Of a stretch of DNA of 5,452 nt, positions 5,312-5,452 are shown piece by piece. The stretch covers positions 1-5,452 of the forward strand of contig WFSM01000022.1 in assembly GCA_015485945.1 (NCBI GenBank), in the 5' to 3' direction. Position 1 is the stretch's first letter. Every line of letters starts with the position of its first letter. The notes under the pieces were generated by a model, which saw nothing but the letters and a program-made list of their open reading frames with translations, was not told where the DNA came from and did no database searches. Source of the stretch: Candidatus Bipolaricaulota bacterium. GTDB taxonomy: Bacteria > Bipolaricaulota > Bipolaricaulia > UBA7950 > UBA9294. A program made the translations under genes and the position numbers.

Positions 5312-5383
5312 AGCCGGCGAGAGGAGTTGAACCTCCGACCCACGGTTTACGAAACCGTTGCTCTACCACTGAGCTACGCCGGC
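5312..5383 (-). tRNA. tRNA-Thr (anticodon CGU), CCA not encoded
   Basis: The minus strand folds with acceptor GCCGGCG/CGCCGGC, D arm AGCTCAGTGGTAGAGC, and anticodon stem ACGGT/ACCGT with loop TTCGTAA, anticodon CGT, reading ACG. The T arm is GGAGG-TTCAACT-CCTCT (outer pair G-U). The discriminator is T at 5312 and the next bases are CTG, so CCA must be added after transcription, unlike the two tRNAs at 1944-2116. A promoter stands 6 nt before the predicted transcript start region and a small protein gene follows. Confidence 0.95.
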
Positions 5384-5395
5384 GATATAATAAAA

Positions 5396-5424
5396 ATTAT
5401 AGCGACCATATTTCATCCCATCAA
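5396..5424 (-). promoter_or_regulatory. Promoter of tRNA-Thr and the small membrane protein
   Basis: On the minus strand TTGATG (5424-5419, 4 of 6) and a perfect TATAAT (5401-5396) are exactly 17 nt apart. Transcription would begin near 5389, about 6 nt before the tRNA. This is the best promoter in the window. Confidence 0.7.
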
Positions 5425-5435
5425 CCGGAGGCACC

Positions 5436-5452
5436 ATGGACGGCCTGGCAAT
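5436..5452 (+). CDS. Start of a gene running off the right edge
   Basis: ATG at 5436 follows GGAGG (5427-5431) with a 4-nt spacer and opens with MDGLA before the window ends. Only five full codons are visible, so no product can be named. Its leader overlaps the divergent tRNA-Thr promoter region. Confidence 0.55.

Noticed and set aside
5109..5330. Plus-strand 73-aa ORF whose ATG overlaps the AOR stop (ATGA)
   Set aside because: The overlap looks like coupling, but the product is arginine-rich antisense composition running into the tRNA-Thr antisense. The opposite strand holds a better ORF with a GGAGG site and a membrane helix.
1..5452. CRISPR array, insertion sequence, or phage/defence genes
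   Set aside because: No spaced direct repeats, transposase, integrase, terminal inverted repeats or defence-type domains were seen; shared bases of the Ser and Thr anticodon stems are the only notable repeats.

Overview
This is a compact, moderately GC-rich bacterial chromosomal segment with genes on both strands. It carries three tRNA genes, a fused periplasmic-type methionine sulfoxide reductase lipoprotein, and a four-cluster ferredoxin plus tungsten aldehyde:ferredoxin oxidoreductase (AOR) gene pair. Shine-Dalgarno sequences are strong (GGAGG-type), sigma70-like promoters are recognisable, and GTG starts occur. An AOR pair points to an anaerobe or facultative anaerobe. MsrAB shows that the cell envelope still meets oxidants. 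The sequence alone does not fix the phylum.

Layout. Positions 1-200 (minus): a 44-aa Cys-containing small ORF whose stop overlaps, by GTGA, the GTG start of a membrane protein that runs off the left edge. Positions 276-1490 (minus): MsrA-MsrB fusion with a lipoprotein signal. Positions 1598-1848 (minus): a frameshifted remnant that looks like the 3' end of a polar amino acid (GlnQ-type) ABC ATPase gene. Positions 1944-2116 (minus): tRNA-Ser(GCU) and tRNA-Arg(CCG), 3 nt apart, behind one promoter. Positions 2181-2750 (minus): an unrecognised membrane-anchored extracytoplasmic protein. Positions 2764-2963: a divergent intergenic region with a promoter that holds a 10-bp palindrome. Positions 2964-5112 (plus): ferredoxin subunit and AOR catalytic subunit, overlapping by 14 nt. 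Positions 5141-5284 (minus): a 47-aa single-pass membrane protein not found by length-filtered ORF calling. It lies just behind tRNA-Thr(CGU) (5312-5383, minus), which has a well-formed promoter. Position 5436 onward (plus): the first codons of another gene.

How the genes work together. The ferredoxin and AOR almost certainly form one enzyme, resembling the AorA/AorB arrangement in which a multi-cluster ferredoxin subunit carries electrons from a tungstopterin subunit. No FAD subunit (AorC) or MoaD-like gene follows. The other genes look like independent units. The less ordinary items are the tRNA-Thr/small membrane protein unit, the coupled Cys-small-ORF/membrane-protein unit, and the cysteine-poor MsrAB. 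Nothing in the window is clear evidence of a new defence or mobile system.
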